A DNA stretch of 64,000 nucleotides from Helopsaltes ochotensis (Eukaryota; Chordata; Aves; Passeriformes; Locustellidae). The stretch lies in assembly GCA_013400155.1 (NCBI GenBank), contig VXBM01000419.1, forward strand, positions 26,244-90,243, given 5' to 3'. Each line of letters opens with the position of its first letter. Position 1 is the first letter of the stretch. Position numbers and translations under genes: made by a program. The notes under the pieces are model-generated. The model did no database searches, was not told the origin of the DNA, and worked only from the letters and a program-made list of their open reading frames with translations. Positions 19,751-32,256 of this stretch are shown piece by piece.

Positions 19751-21352
19751 ACTGATGGGATTTAGTGATCTTTTTAAAAGCCACTGTTCATCTCGCCAAA
19801 TGGGGCACGCTGTCCTGGAGCCACTCACAGTTTTATTGCCACTTGCTGTCACTGGACTGCGCCGCAAATCATTTCTGGGTGCTGTCACTTCAGCGATGTC
19901 TCTTCCTGGAGCCTGCCTGGGGTTGCTGCGGCCTTTGCACGTGTTGGGGAGTAGCGGTGACTTTTGAAAGCCCCGGTTCCGCGCCGTGACCTCGCGCTCC
20001 ACGGCGGCTCCAGCTCACCGCCCTGCCGCTCCATCGCTCCTGGCTGTAGGTGGCTGCGCGGGATGAGCCTTGGCAGCAGCTCGGTGGGACATCAGCCGTC
20101 ACTCAGCTGCTGGCAGTTGTCCCTGCTGCCTGCTCAGCCACCGGGATCGGCTCTTCTGGCCGTGCCCGTCGGCTCCGGGAGGGCAGCGGTGGCTCTGGTG
20201 ACACTGCCCGGCCACGGGGAGGGGGAAGCTTGGCCCTGTCCTGGCGTGTTCATGAAGATACCTGTGCTCTTGAGAAGGAGGAATATGTGCAATCATGAGA
20301 GTAACCACGGCCTTAAGTAGGGTTTGATTAAAGTATTGCAGATTTCTGAAATGGTGTGCTGGGTGACCTGGGTCTTACCTTGGGGTGAGTGGTCTTGGGT
20401 CACACTTTCGTGGGAAGGAACCCCAAAGGGCAGGAATATTTTTGGAAAATCACTAGTCTGTAGTTGTCTACCACACACCTGCCTTGGCCACTTCCAGCCA
20501 GGAGCTGGGGAAAAGCAAAGGGGCCAGTGCTGGAGCATCTGGCAAGATAGAGACAGAGGTGGAGAAGCTCTGCCTTGGAGCAAAGGACTTGTTGCACTCT
20601 GTGTGTGACATGGATACTCACGGGGTCTGGAAACCTTTGTCCAGGACAGCCCTGTGACTTTCTAGTGTGGTAAGCCATACTTTTACACCTCCGTTCCTCT
20701 TACTGGGCAGGAAGGGCAAAGCACCTACACGAAATTCTTCCTGGGCCTGTGCATTCCTTGCTGGCCATGTCCCAGCCCTGCAGTGGCCTAGGCTGCCTGG
20801 CATGGGAGCAGCCGTGACAGAGCCCAGGTGACAGCAGGGAAAGGTGGCAGCTCCGTGGGCTGAGCTCCCCTGCACGCCTGAAGTGTGTCAGGCGTGCAGG
20901 TACGACAGCGCCGGCCGAGTCCCTTCTGCTGGCCACCACTGCTGGGATATCTCCGTGGCACAAATCCCCACTGAGAGTGATGCTTAAACTGCGGCTGTGA
21001 GCTCGCTCTGGCCTGCAATCCCAATGTATCGGTGGGCAAAGGGCGGCTCAGCCCCGCTGGGGCGGGGCAGAGGCTCGGGGACCCCGAGGGCACAGCAGCG
21101 ATAACACGCGTGGGCTCCCTGCGGGAGGCTTTAACCTCATCGCGGTGCCACTTGCAGCCCGAGGATTGAACGCAGGTAAACACGGCAGTGCCGCGCTGAG
21201 CATGGCCCTGGCGGGTGGGTTTTTGGGGTTTTTGGGGTTCTTGCAGAACTGGCAAGATCTTTTACCGGGGCCCAGCGGGATCGCGGTGCTGCAGCGCTGC
21301 CTGCGGCCGCCCGAGGGCGCTGTGGGGCCGCGGACACTGCGGGAGCGGAGCG
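19751..21352. other. GC- and CpG-rich intergenic DNA after SCARB1
   Basis: No coding exon is recognised. CpG dinucleotides are frequent around 19970-20210 and 21030-21350, so unannotated promoter activity or a noncoding transcript is possible. It contains the perfect hairpin at 20869-20900 (separate entry). Confidence 0.5.
20869..20900. repeat. Perfect inverted repeat, 13-bp arms with 6-base loop
   Basis: Left arm CCTGCACGCCTGA (20869-20881), loop AGTGTG, right arm TCAGGCGTGCAGG (20888-20900). The arms are exact reverse complements and GC-rich, so they could form a stable hairpin or cruciform. There is no following T-run and no gene it clearly serves. Confidence 0.9.
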
Positions 21353-22170
21353 GGACAGAGGGACAGGGGGACACGGGGACAGAGGGACANNNNNNNNNNN
21401 NNNNNNNNNNNNNNNNNNNNNNNNNNNNNNNNNNNNNNNNNNNNNNNNNNNNNNNNNNNNNNNNNNNNNNNNNNNNNNNNNNNNNNNNNNNNNNNNNNNN
21501 NNNNNNNNNNNNNNNNNNNNNNNNNNNNNNNNNNNNNNNNNNNNNNNNNNNNNNNNNNNNNNNNNNNNNNNNNNNNNNNNNNNNNNNNNNNNNNNNNNNN
21601 NNNNNNNNNNNNNNNNNNNNNNNNNNNNNNNNNNNNNNNNNNNNNNNNNNNNNNNNNNNNNNNNNNNNNNNNNNNNNNNNNNNNNNNNNNNNNNNNNNNN
21701 NNNNNNNNNNNNNNNNNNNNNNNNNNNNNNNNNNNNNNNNNNNNNNNNNNNNNNNNNNNNNNNNNNNNNNNNNNNNNNNNNNNNNNNNNNNNNNNNNNNN
21801 NNNNNNNNNNNNNNNNNNNNNNNNNNNNNNNNNNNNNNNNNNNNNNNNNNNNNNNNNNNNNNNNNNNNNNNNNNNNNNNNNNNNNNNNNNNNNNNNNNNN
21901 NNNNNNNNNNNNNNNNNNNNNNNNNNNNNNNNNNNNNNNNNNNNNNNNNNNNNNNNNNNNNNNNNNNNNNNNNNNNNNNNNNNNNNNNNNNNNNNNNNNN
22001 NNNNNNNNNNNNNNNNNNNNNNNNNNNNNNNNNNNNNNNNNNNNNNNNGGGGGACAGAGGGACACGGGGACAGAGGGACCCAGGGTCTGGTCCTGGGGGA
22101 CAGAGGGATCCAGGCACGTGGGGCACAGGGGGTCTGATCCTGGGGGACAGGGGGAGCCAATCAGAGACCC
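21353..22170. repeat. GGGACAGAGGGACACG-type minisatellite containing an assembly gap
   Basis: Both sides of a run of 659 N (21390-22048) carry tandem GGGACAGAGGGACACGGG-like units (8- and 16-base periodicity), followed on the right by longer units with GGTCTGGTCCTGGGGGACAG. The repeat almost certainly fills the gap. Open frames running through the N block are artefacts. Confidence 0.92.
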
Positions 22171-25100
22171 TGGGCACTGGTGCCCTGCCCCAAACCCCCA
22201 CCCTGTGTCTGTCCATGGGCACGCAGCACTCCGGGTGTTCTCCCTGTACTTCAGTCACCTTGTTGGCTGCTGGGCGAATTTTCCAACTCGTTTTAAAATG
22301 CTCCTCACACCCTCGAGTCCTTCCGTGGCCCTGACTCACTCTCCCTTGCCAATTCCCTCTGTACACGGCGTTCAGGGCTGTCACAGCCCCTGGTGCAGCA
22401 CCCTCCCTCCCCCTGCCGGGCCAGGTTGAAGTCATTCACCCTCTCCCGAGGATTTTAATTGGCCCCCACAGGCTCAGTTATGGTCACAGCAATCTCGATT
22501 TACTGTGCGGAGCCCTGGGAGCCGCCTTTCACCCGGGCTGGCACGGCCACGGGAAATGAAGGAGGCATCTCCACCCACGGGGCACTTCATCACCGAGGGG
22601 GAACTGTCAGGGCTTGGTGCCTGCTTCCCCCACGATGTGACAGAGGCTCCACCGTCTCTTCTGGAAGAGAGAAAAGAGATAACACAACCGTCTACATCCA
22701 CACTGGGGGTAGGGGGCTTTTATAATGGCAGCACATTCCCTGTATCCATCTCTACCCCACTTTTCCCGAAGCACCCCCAGCCTGGCCATCCTCTGGGGCA
22801 GCAGGTGAGGAGCAGGTTCCGACCCTCCTCCCCCGGGGGCAATCTCAGAGTTATCCCCTTCACCTGTGCCCCGTCGCTCCCAGGTGTTCATCATTAGCTG
22901 GGCTAATGGTTAAAACGGTTAAAACCCCGTTGGGCAGAGGGGGCTCCAGTTTGAGCTCCAGCGAGTCTCTGCCGTGCTGTGCGTTTGCTCTGCTCCTCCT
23001 CATGGCGTCCAGGTCCTTTCCTGAGCTGTGGCTCTGCTCTCCTGCGTGCAGAACTCCTCCAGCAGTGGCCAAGTCCTCCAGAGCTGCAGGGCGGTGAGTG
23101 AAGTTGGTGCTGGGGTGGGTGTGGGCAGATGCGCCTCTTGGGGCAGAGTGCTGGCTGTTCTTGCTTAAAAAAAACCCCAAAAACAATCAGAGTAATGTGT
23201 AACTGTTGCGCCGTTTGATGGAGAAGTGTTTTTCTTCCTGGAAGCTGCAGGGTTACTCAGCTTTATGTCCCTGCAGCGTGGGACTGCAGGGCCCAAAATC
23301 CAGGCGAGAGATACCTGGAGGCAATGAAGTGACTTGTGGTACCTGGTTTCTCTTGTGTTTGGCCACAATGAATCTCTCTGTCCGGAGGGAAGACAAGCAG
23401 CTCGTGTGGTTTTGGAGGAGAGCTGGTTGGGTTTAATCCTCCCTTGGAGGCTCTGTGGTGCGGGGTTCAGGCCCCGGGTAGGGATGTGTACCTTAAACCC
23501 ATCACCCTCCTGCGTGCAGCTCGGGGTTCAGCCTGCACCCCGCTCCCCAGGCCGTGTGTGTGGCTCTGTGCTGGCCGGGGCTCCCTTCTCAGGGTGTCCC
23601 AGAGCCCGAGGTGCTGCAGTGCTGGCACGGGCAGCGCCTCCAGCCCTGGCCCCGGGCTGCCCTCCGGGCTTGGCCAGCTCCGCTCTGCTGCCTTGCCTGG
23701 CGCCCAGCCCGTGCCCGGGTGAGCTCTGCCCGTGTCCCCTCCCTGCCAGCCCTGCCTGGCTGTCCCCTCCCCTGCTGGAAATGTGCTGTGTCCCCTGCTG
23801 GGGCTGTTTTTGCGGCAGCGAGCAGGCACGGGCTCTGCCGGGGAAGCCTCGGGGGTGCCTCGGATGTCGCGGTTAAACTTTCACGGTGCTTAGAGCCTCG
23901 TTAAAAGAGGGTGACTAAGTGTCCTTCACCTCCTGAGGACAGGAGCTTGATTTTATTGCCGCGCCGGTCACTAGAGTTAGGGCTGGAGCGTTTCTGGGAA
24001 TACGCCTGTCCCTGCACAAGCTCCTCCACCCAGGGCTGCCAGGAATTCTCCTGCCCTTCAAAAAGGGAAGCAAAACCCGGGTACTTCTTGCTTTGAGCTG
24101 TTGCTTTTACTGAGTCCCCCTGTGTGCTGGCAGTGAGAGCCACAGGCTCAGCCCCTGGCACAGAGCATCACTTTTTGGGGTGCTCCACCCTTGTTTCTGG
24201 GCACAGGGCTTCCCAGGTCACTCTGGTACCACCTCCTCCTGGCTGTTCATGTGCCAAACCTCAGCTCTGGTGGGGTAAACCGGGCTACAGCCCCACGTGG
24301 AATCCCTGTTTCCCATCCACGTGGGGAAATGCCCACGTTGCAGCAGGGAGATCCCACTGAAATCCAAGCCTGAGGTAACGTGCAGGGCTCAGATCCCTGC
24401 TCCCTGTGTTGGGTGGCTCCCTGGGAGCACGAGTTTTCTGGAGCAAGAGAAACAATTCCTTAAAAGGAGCAGTCAGATGGAAAATTGATACCAAATGGTG
24501 CTATCAGTCCCTTGAGGAACAAGGTTTGATCCCTCAGCCCGTGGTTCCTGGGGGTTAGGACAGAGGCACACAATGCTATTTCAGAGGAATTTATTTTTGA
24601 AAAGTTTATTATTTTCCTCCCTTGTAAATTCCTAATAATCCCAGATATGAACTGGCTTCAGGTGTGATGCTGATGGTACCAAATACTGCTTTGGATATGT
24701 GTGGTGTCTGCAGGACGAGGAGGAGATGTGCCCAGTCCTTTTCTAGCTGCAGCACCAGGGACCAACCCCAGCAGCTGAGACCCGAGCAGGGGCTTTTCCA
24801 CCACCCCCCAGGGTTGTTGCCCTCAGGTGGAGACAATCTCCATCAGGCAACACCCCCAGGGCTGCCTGCCTGGTTCCCATGCTCCCCGCCTGCCCCTGTG
24901 ACTGTGGATGCTGCTGCTGAGTGTTCCTGGGGGTATCCAGCTGCATTTCTGGGCTTAACGACATCGTTTGTAGCACTGTTAAAAACCCCCACCTCCCCAG
25001 GTGCCCCAGCTGCTCTGTCTTTTCCATCTGGAGTGGTTCCTGTAGGAAATTGCCTCCCGAGCCCCCCGTGCCACAGACAGGAGGCTTCACCTCCTGCCCA

Positions 25101-28100
25101 CGGGCTGGGGGCTTGTGAGCACCAGGCACTGCACAGGCCTGGAAGAGCTGAGCTTTGCAGCTGAGCTTCCAGGGAAGGAATTTCCAGCAACTGCAGCTCC
25201 ATCCCCAAAGACAGCATTTCAAGGAATTACTCTCTTCCCCCTCGCTGCAGACTTCCTCTGCTTTTCCAAGTAAGCCTCTGGCTCGGGGCCATTTTTGCAG
25301 TAACCGGAGCAGAGCAGATCCATGGGAACATCCGGGACTGGGAGTTGGTGTTTTCCAGGTCCACAGCCCGTGGCTCTAATCTGCATTAAGTGTCCCCAGT
25401 TCCTACACAGAGAGCCTCTCTCTCAGCTGCCTCCCTTGGGAGCGCTGTGTTTCCAGAGCTCTGGATGCCACGAGGAGCAGTAAAACCACTCTTTTTTTGA
25501 TAGTGGTGATAAAAATAAATGGTGATTAGAGGGGGTTTTTTTTGAGCACTGCTTTAGCAAGCAGCAATTGCTGGTGTTGGTAACTCAGTCCCCTCCCTCC
25601 CAGCAGGGCTGCTGCAGGCCCAGATGTGCTGAGCATGCTGGAGGGGTGCAGGGGGGATCCCCTGTGGGTACCCAAACAGCTCCTCTGCCCCCAGGGACCG
25701 AGGGGCACTCCCTGCCAGACAGCTCATGCCTGTGCTTCCCCCCCTCTCCAGAAGACGCTTGTGTTTACAAGGTTAATTTTCATGTCCTGATGGGAATAGG
25801 GAATAGTTTGGGGGCCCTGGAGGAGGTGACCCCTCTCCCTGGCAGCCAGGGCTGAGGGCAGGGATCACATTCCCCCTCCCCAGCTGAACAGCACTCAGTG
25901 GCCCGGTGGGTGCAGCCCTGGGGACATACCTTGTGGATTTTCTTCAGCTCATAAATACTCCCCTGCCCTCCTCGGTGCCCTTAGCAAATAAATTATCTGA
26001 AGCTACATTTCCCCCGTTTCAAAGCCTCGTGAAAGAAACCAGAGGGTTTAGCAGCCCCGGCTGGCTGGAGTGGTTCACATACCATCCACCCGTTTGCATT
26101 TGATCTCCTTCATCCTGTGCTAAGCAATCCCCGAAAGCCCGGTGGGCTGCAGGCTCTCTTCGTGCCTGTAAATCACCGGGGGCGCATCACAGGCTGTAAA
26201 TGAGCGGGGGGGAGAGCACGTCCCGCCCCTTCACGGGATCCAAAACCTCCCCCTGCCCCGAGAAAATCATCCTTGTGCAATCAGAGCTGCGGCTTGCTGG
26301 CTGGGGATGGCCACGGGCAGTAGGGTGGCAGCGTGCCTGGCCCCTAGGTGCGTTTCCATGGGGCGGGATGCTCTCCTCGAGGAGCAGCTCCCCAGGGATG
26401 CAGTTTGGGGGTCAGTTTGGTGTCTTCAAGGTGCCTTTGTGTGCTTTGGTGTGGGTGTTCCCAGCTCAGCCCTGCTTGTGTCCCCCAGAGCCTCCCTGAG
26501 CCACCCATTCACTGGGGCTGCCCTGTGGCGTCTTTGCCACCCTCTGCCCTACTCAGTTTGCTTTCCACGCCTGGAATTTCCCGGGACAGAGACGGGACTG
26601 TGCCTCCCCCCAGCCCCTGCTGGTCAACAGGGCTCTAAGCCATCGAACCTGTGTGATTCCACCAGTCCCTCTTGCAGCCAGGCTGTGCCTCTCTCTCTCC
26701 CCTTATAATGAATCAAAGATTATTCCCCTCTTCCCCATCGCCTCTCCCCAAAGGTTGCTATTGCTCAGCTGTGGCCTGACTTTAATTACAAATTAAGAGC
26801 AGCCGAGCAGGCACTAGGTGCTGTTAATTGGCTTTCCAGGAAAGGTTTCCCGGGGAAAGCTGAAGGCACCAGCGATTGATCTGCTTGGTTCCTTGTGTGG
26901 AACAGCTCAGCCTGATGTGAGCCCAGGTCCCAAATTCAGCACTTCTGGGTGTCCTTCGCCCAAAAGCTGCAGCCAGGCTCCAAGGTCCTTTCCTCTTGCT
27001 AAATTTGAAGCCTCAGAGGCTCAGCCTGCCTGCACTGGGATGGATTTTCAGCTGCTGAGAACAAATTCCAGGGGAGGCTGCTGAAATAAAGCAGATGGGA
27101 TGACTGTGGAGGTCAGAGCGAGGAGAGGATGCGCTGCCAGGCATCATGTGATGAAAACATACTTACTGCTCCAGCAGCTGTCAGAGCCCAAACAGATGAG
27201 GCGAGGTGCCCAAGGAGTGCGCAGGGATCTCATTTACCTGGTAATTAATGGAAATCGTGAAACAAATCAACACATGCTCCCCGCGGAGAGCTTCGCGCTC
27301 TGGTTTCCAGCTGCCGGCGGAGAGCTGGGGCACGGCTGCGTTGTGAGCGCTGCCGTGGCACGGCTCTGTCCCTGAGAGAGCCCCCGGTTATTTGGGGATG
27401 TCCCCGGCGTGTGTGGCTGTGCCACAGCAGCCCCTCCCTGCTAATTGCTCTGGTCTCGGGGGGCTGGCAGCAATGAAGATGTTACCCTGAGCCCCATCCT
27501 CTCCCCCTGTGATCCTGCTGGGCTGAACGTGAAAAATCACAGCCTGATTTTGCCTGCCCTGCCCCTCTGGGCACCTCCGGCGCTGCCAGGGCTGCGGGTG
27601 CTGGTGGCACCCTCGCCTGCTGGTGAGAAATCTCCTCCCGCCTCAAAACGCCTTGCCTTTCCTTCTTGCAAGTAGATTTGGCTCGGTTTAAATGTTAAAA
27701 ACGCTCTTTGCTGGGTTGGTTTGGGGTTTTTTTCCCCCGTTCCGTGCGCTCTGGGGCAGGAGCGGGGATGCTCGCGGTGCTTCAGGGATTCAAGGCAGCG
27801 CTTTGCTCCTCCGCCCTCTTGTTTGTTCTCTGCCTTGTAAAAGCGCTTTTGCAAAACAAAGTCTTTCCAACAATTAATGCCAATCAGGCTCGCTGACAGC
27901 CCGGGCTGGGATCCCAGCAGCGGTGTCCGGGCTTTGCCTGCTCATCGGGGCTTCTGGGGGGAAAAAAACAACCCCAAAATAGCACAGGTGAGCGCATAAC
28001 TCACCTCGTCAGTCTCCTGCCAGCAGTTAGCAACTGGCAGGACGCCTGAAGCATAAGGTTTGCGATCCTTTCCAAAAATTGCATCTGAATGCTAAGTGAC

Positions 28101-31100
28101 GTATAGTAAATGCCAAATCCCTTTTGAATCTCGCTAAAAAATCTCGGTTTAAAATATGCAAGCGACCTTTCCGTCTCTGAAAAGCTCTCTGCTGCTGGAA
28201 ATCTAAAAAAAAAAAAGTAGAAATCAGGTCAGCAGTCTCTTGCTACTGGATAAAAACCCATATATTCAGGGTCAGGGTCCCCTTTGCTGGCTGGACTTAA
28301 GCAAGATCATTGAACTGCTGTAATAAACCTCTCCCAGATATCCTGACAGGAGAAACTACGGAAACTCTGCCTGAGGAATTGGTGGGCTCCTGCTCTCTTT
28401 GATATCCTTCCCATTATAATTAAGAGATAATGTCACTAGAATAAAACATCGGCTCAGGATAATGGTCTCCCGCCGCTCCAGGAGCGTCAAGGTGAAGTCA
28501 AACCATTTATCAGAAATGAACGTTGAGGCAGGTCCGGGACGTTTGTTTTCGCAGCAAGAGGCATTAATCCTGGAACAACAATATTCCAGCGCTTTTATTT
28601 CTGCTGTGCCTGGTGATTGATGCCAGTGCATCGCCGTGCCTGAGAGCCAGGGCGGCTGAGTGATGGGCTCTCCTGGCAGCTGTATTGACCAGGGGGATCT
28701 GGACTTGTGGAAAGAGATAACGGGGAATCCGGGAGTGCTGGGCTGTGCATCACAAAGTGGGATTTTTCCTTCCAAAGGCGGGCAGGGCTGTGTGGGCGCT
28801 GGCTCTGCCTGGCCGGGGGGTGTTGTGGGGCTGTGCTTGCCTTGCTGCCGCAGCTTTGGGAAGGCTGCTTGTCCATTTACCGTGTAGGGCTGATCCCAGA
28901 GCCCAGCCCAGTTTCACACTGCTTTTTTGAGGGTTTTGGAGTCCCCTTCTGAGCAGTGGGGCTGGGCTTGCGCAGGGCTGAGCAGCTCATTGGCTTCGTG
29001 CATTTACTGAAATACTACTGAGCACAAATACTCACAGACATGGGGAATGTTTGCATCCAGGTCCTTCCATCCTGCATCCATCCATCCTGCAGCCTCAGCC
29101 CCACCCCTGGCACCCACAAAGGGCTGGGAAAACCACCGCTGCCTGACACAGCACTGCTGCAATTGCTGCTGCTCTGGGCTGGGCAGAGGAGCAGCCTCAG
29201 CCTCCCGTCCTCAGCCTGCACTGGGAGAAATTGTGAGGTCAACATTGAAATTGAATACGTGTAAGTGGCAATTAGACTTGAAGCAGAAGTCCTGGGAGGG
29301 TGTACATAAACCCCATCAGGATTTTTTTTTTTCTCTCCTGGATTTGTTAGTGGAGAGAATTACACATCCAGCAAACATTTGGGCTGCAGAGGAGCACAAG
29401 TGCTTTGTGCTGTCTCCAAATGCCAGGTCTGGTTTTCTGAGGCGCAGCAGCTGCCTGTTGGCAGGGGCACAGCCAGGTCTGGGAGACCTGACAGGGGACA
29501 GTCCCCTCTGCCAGTGTGCTCTCCACTATCCCAGGAGAGGCAGAGCCGTTAGGCTGGAGCAAAACTCTTTCGTACACAGGGTGGTCCCAGAAGAGCTAAT
29601 TGGAGGTGATTTTGACTCATTATATACTCTTAAACTTACTGTAAACTTAGAAATTACATACTCTTAAATCACAGGCTCCTTGCACTGCTCTGAGGGGATC
29701 CAAGCCCCCTGGAAGCAGGCTGTGTCCAGACGAGCAATTTGCTGAATTTATTGGTGCTGTGAATCCTCCAGTGCTGCATTTTGCGCCGAGAGGCCGTCAG
29801 CAGTTTGGGTCAGGACAAGGACTGGGATGCACGTGGACTTTTTTGGGTGCAGATCCTGCCTTTTGAAGCTCTGGGTGGTCCTGATCTTGCAGAGTGGGGG
29901 ATCTGCTCCCTTCCAATGACTCCCAGATGTGTCTGAGCACCTCAGCTGAGCTGGGCAGGGCCAGTGCATCCAGCTGGGGGCAGCTCAGCCAGGACAGGGG
30001 CACGTTCTGGTCAGGTTTTTGGAGTTTTCTCTCGTTTGCTGCCTGTAGGAAGGGGCAGGGGCCATGGAAAACACTCTTTTAAGAGGTGGAATGGTTTGGA
30101 GTGTGACTGGGTTGTGCTGCCCCAGCAGCTTGCTCCAGGACAGACCCAGGCTTAGGAAAAAAAAATCAAATTAGATTCTTCAGTTGAGAACCCCAAATCT
30201 GTATTTGCAGGAGAGGCAGGACTGGTTCTCTGGGTCTGAGGACACTGAATCAGAAGTTTGTAACCATATTTACACTTGGGCAACTTAACTAAAAGAGGGG
30301 AGGGAAGAAACTCTGCATCTCCTGGGCTGGTGTTAAACTCTGAGGCCAGGGAGCTCAAGTGTTTGAAAAGGAACAATTTCTATCAAAATATTTATTTCCT
30401 CAGAGAAGGGGGCACCCAGGCTGAACTCCAATGTGAGCTGGGAGAGCAAAACCAGAGGAAAGCCTTTTCCTGTGGCTGCCCACCCAGCCTGAGGCATAAG
30501 GAGCTCCTGCAGCCCTGCCAGGTGGTGATTTAGGCAGGAAATGATTCATGCCAGGCGAGGGATGCTCGGGACAGCCTGAGTCCCCGGAGCACCTCGTGCT
30601 GGGCATTGGAGGATCACGGTTTCCTGCCGGGGCTGTGTGTGCAGCGCTGCTCCTGCACCCAGGGCTGTGCCTGCTGCAAGCACCAATAAAGATGTCGAGC
30701 TGCTGTGCGTGGGGAAAGAAATCACAGCTTTGTTTTCCTGCCCACGGCATCAAGGTGTCCGCTGGTGCAGCGTGAGGGGGAGCCAGGGGAGGGGCAGGAG
30801 GTGATTTTTTGGGGCTGTGCTGTGCTGGGAACGAGGGCTGCTCGTGCCACCCACTGCTGCTTGCAGCCCCTTCCCATCAGCACTGACTGCTGGGGTTGTA
30901 GGTGGCCACAGGATCCACCCAGGAATTTGGGCTGTGAGCCCCAGCTGGCCCTGGGGGTCTCAGGGTGGGCACCAGCAGTCTCACCTGAGGCTCTGTGTCC
31001 CCTCACCTTGGCTCTGTGCAGTGGGAGGGCACGACCATGAGAGATTGCCGTGGCCAAAGAGTAAAAGGATGGGTGGAAAACTTCAAGTGAAGAAGTGCTT

Positions 31101-31597
31101 TGAGGCAGACCTTTGCTGTCAGTGGGAAGCAGCAAGGCCTGATTTAAACAGCCCCTTCAGAGCTGACCCACACCAAACAAATCCATTTACAGCCTCTTGT
31201 TTCTCCTCGCTGTTTAACCACCAGAGTTCAGAGACGATTCCTTAAATGTTAACGGTGCAGGAATTTGGAAACTTTCCCAGAGTTGCTAGGGGAGCCGTGC
31301 AGGAATATCTCCACTGTGCTGGTGCGGTTCAATTTCCTGCTGAACATCAGGTGGGCTGTTCTCGCCTACTGCTTTGTAATTAAAGTGCTGAAAGACCATC
31401 ACTCTGCGAGATTCACCCCCGGGTGAGGGCCAGCTCTGTGCCTACCTGCCAGGAGGCAAAATATTTATAGATCAGTCCCAGCCTGCTGTCATCCTGCTGC
31501 TGCCATCCCAGAGCTTGAGTGGGGCTGGGGAGCAGCCCCTGTACCCTGGACTGGCTGACAAACCCCACAGCTCTGCACCCGTGGGGTGTTATCGTGA
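22171..31597. other. Intergenic, no gene recognised
   Basis: About 9.4 kb. GC-rich stretches (for example 23440-23870) alternate with AT-richer blocks. The block at about 28040-28220 (GCATAAGGTTTGCGATCC, TTTAAAATATGC and similar) and 24580-24660 are repeat-poor and look like candidate conserved noncoding elements. Short A- or T-runs occur at 28205 and 29322. I see no splice-flanked coding exon with vertebrate-like composition. Confidence 0.5.
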
Positions 31598-31918
31598 TTT
31601 TTGCAGCCTTTCTGATGTTGTTTCACAGTTTCTGCTGTGGAGTCAGAGTTGTCGATGTTTTCTTAGTTCCTTCTCACACCAATGTTATCGATAGATGGAG
31701 ATGTTTTGGGAAGAAGTTGTAAATATTGACACACCTTCCTCGGGGAAGGGACAATGGATGGACTGTTGGTTTGACCAGTGGAATTGGAGAGGTGGCGACA
31801 CTCTCTGCCAATCCTTAGTCTAGATGTGAAAACTATATAATGGAATCAGAATAAAGGTCAAGCCCCTTTTCCCTTCACCAAGTGTGTGTGCTGTTCTTGC
31901 TGTACTCAATAGTGACAG
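31598..31918 (+). mobile_element. LTR-like element L1 (solo LTR type)
   Basis: About 80 percent similar by eye to 34695-35023 and related in reverse to 31971-32256. It has promoter and terminator signals of a retroviral-type LTR: TATATAA at 31834-31840, AATAAA at 31850-31855, then a GTTCTTGCTGTACTCAA end. A likely TG...CA boundary would be 31613-31917 (about 305 bases), although shared sequence starts a few bases earlier. No internal gag, pol or env-like frame adjoins it. Confidence 0.75.
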
Positions 31919-31970
31919 TGCTGGGCTCAAACTGAGCTTTGGCCCTCAGGGACAAACTGAAGCTTTGCCC

Positions 31971-32256
31971 TGTGGAGATTGAGGACAGGAAAGAACTGCA
32001 CCTGCACGCTGAGTCGTGCCAGAAAGAAGAAACTTTTTATTTACATCTTTGATGTTTTATAGAATCCCAAAGGTGACCATGGGTTGGAGGGTGAAGCTGC
32101 CACCTCCCCAACCACACTGGTCAGACCAACAGTCCATCAACTCTCCTCCTCCTCCAGGAAAATATGAAAACAAACCATTGTTGATACTTGGAAGCGTGAG
32201 AACTCCGTTACAGAAATGAAAACGCATCAGAAGGCTGAAAATCAGGGCGACATCTG
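31971..32256 (-). mobile_element. LTR-like element L2, inverted relative to L1
   Basis: The reverse complement carries the same landmarks as L1 in the same order: GATTTTCAGCCTTCTGATG, GATGGACTGTTGGTCTGACC, a TATA-like TCTATAAAAC (plus-strand 32053-32062), AATAAA (plus-strand TTTATT at 32037-32042) and a terminal CTCAATCTCCACA. More diverged than L1 and L3. It lies only about 52 bases from L1, tail to tail. Confidence 0.7.

Noticed and set aside
21048..22435. Long open frames (270-430 codons) on both strands across 21.0-22.4 kb
   Set aside because: Most of their length is the N gap read as unknown residues; the rest is G/C-rich minisatellite.
23334..23876. 180-codon GC-rich plus-strand frame
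   Set aside because: Pro/Cys/Ala/Leu-rich composition typical of chance frames in GC-rich DNA; other frames are equally open and no domain is visible.
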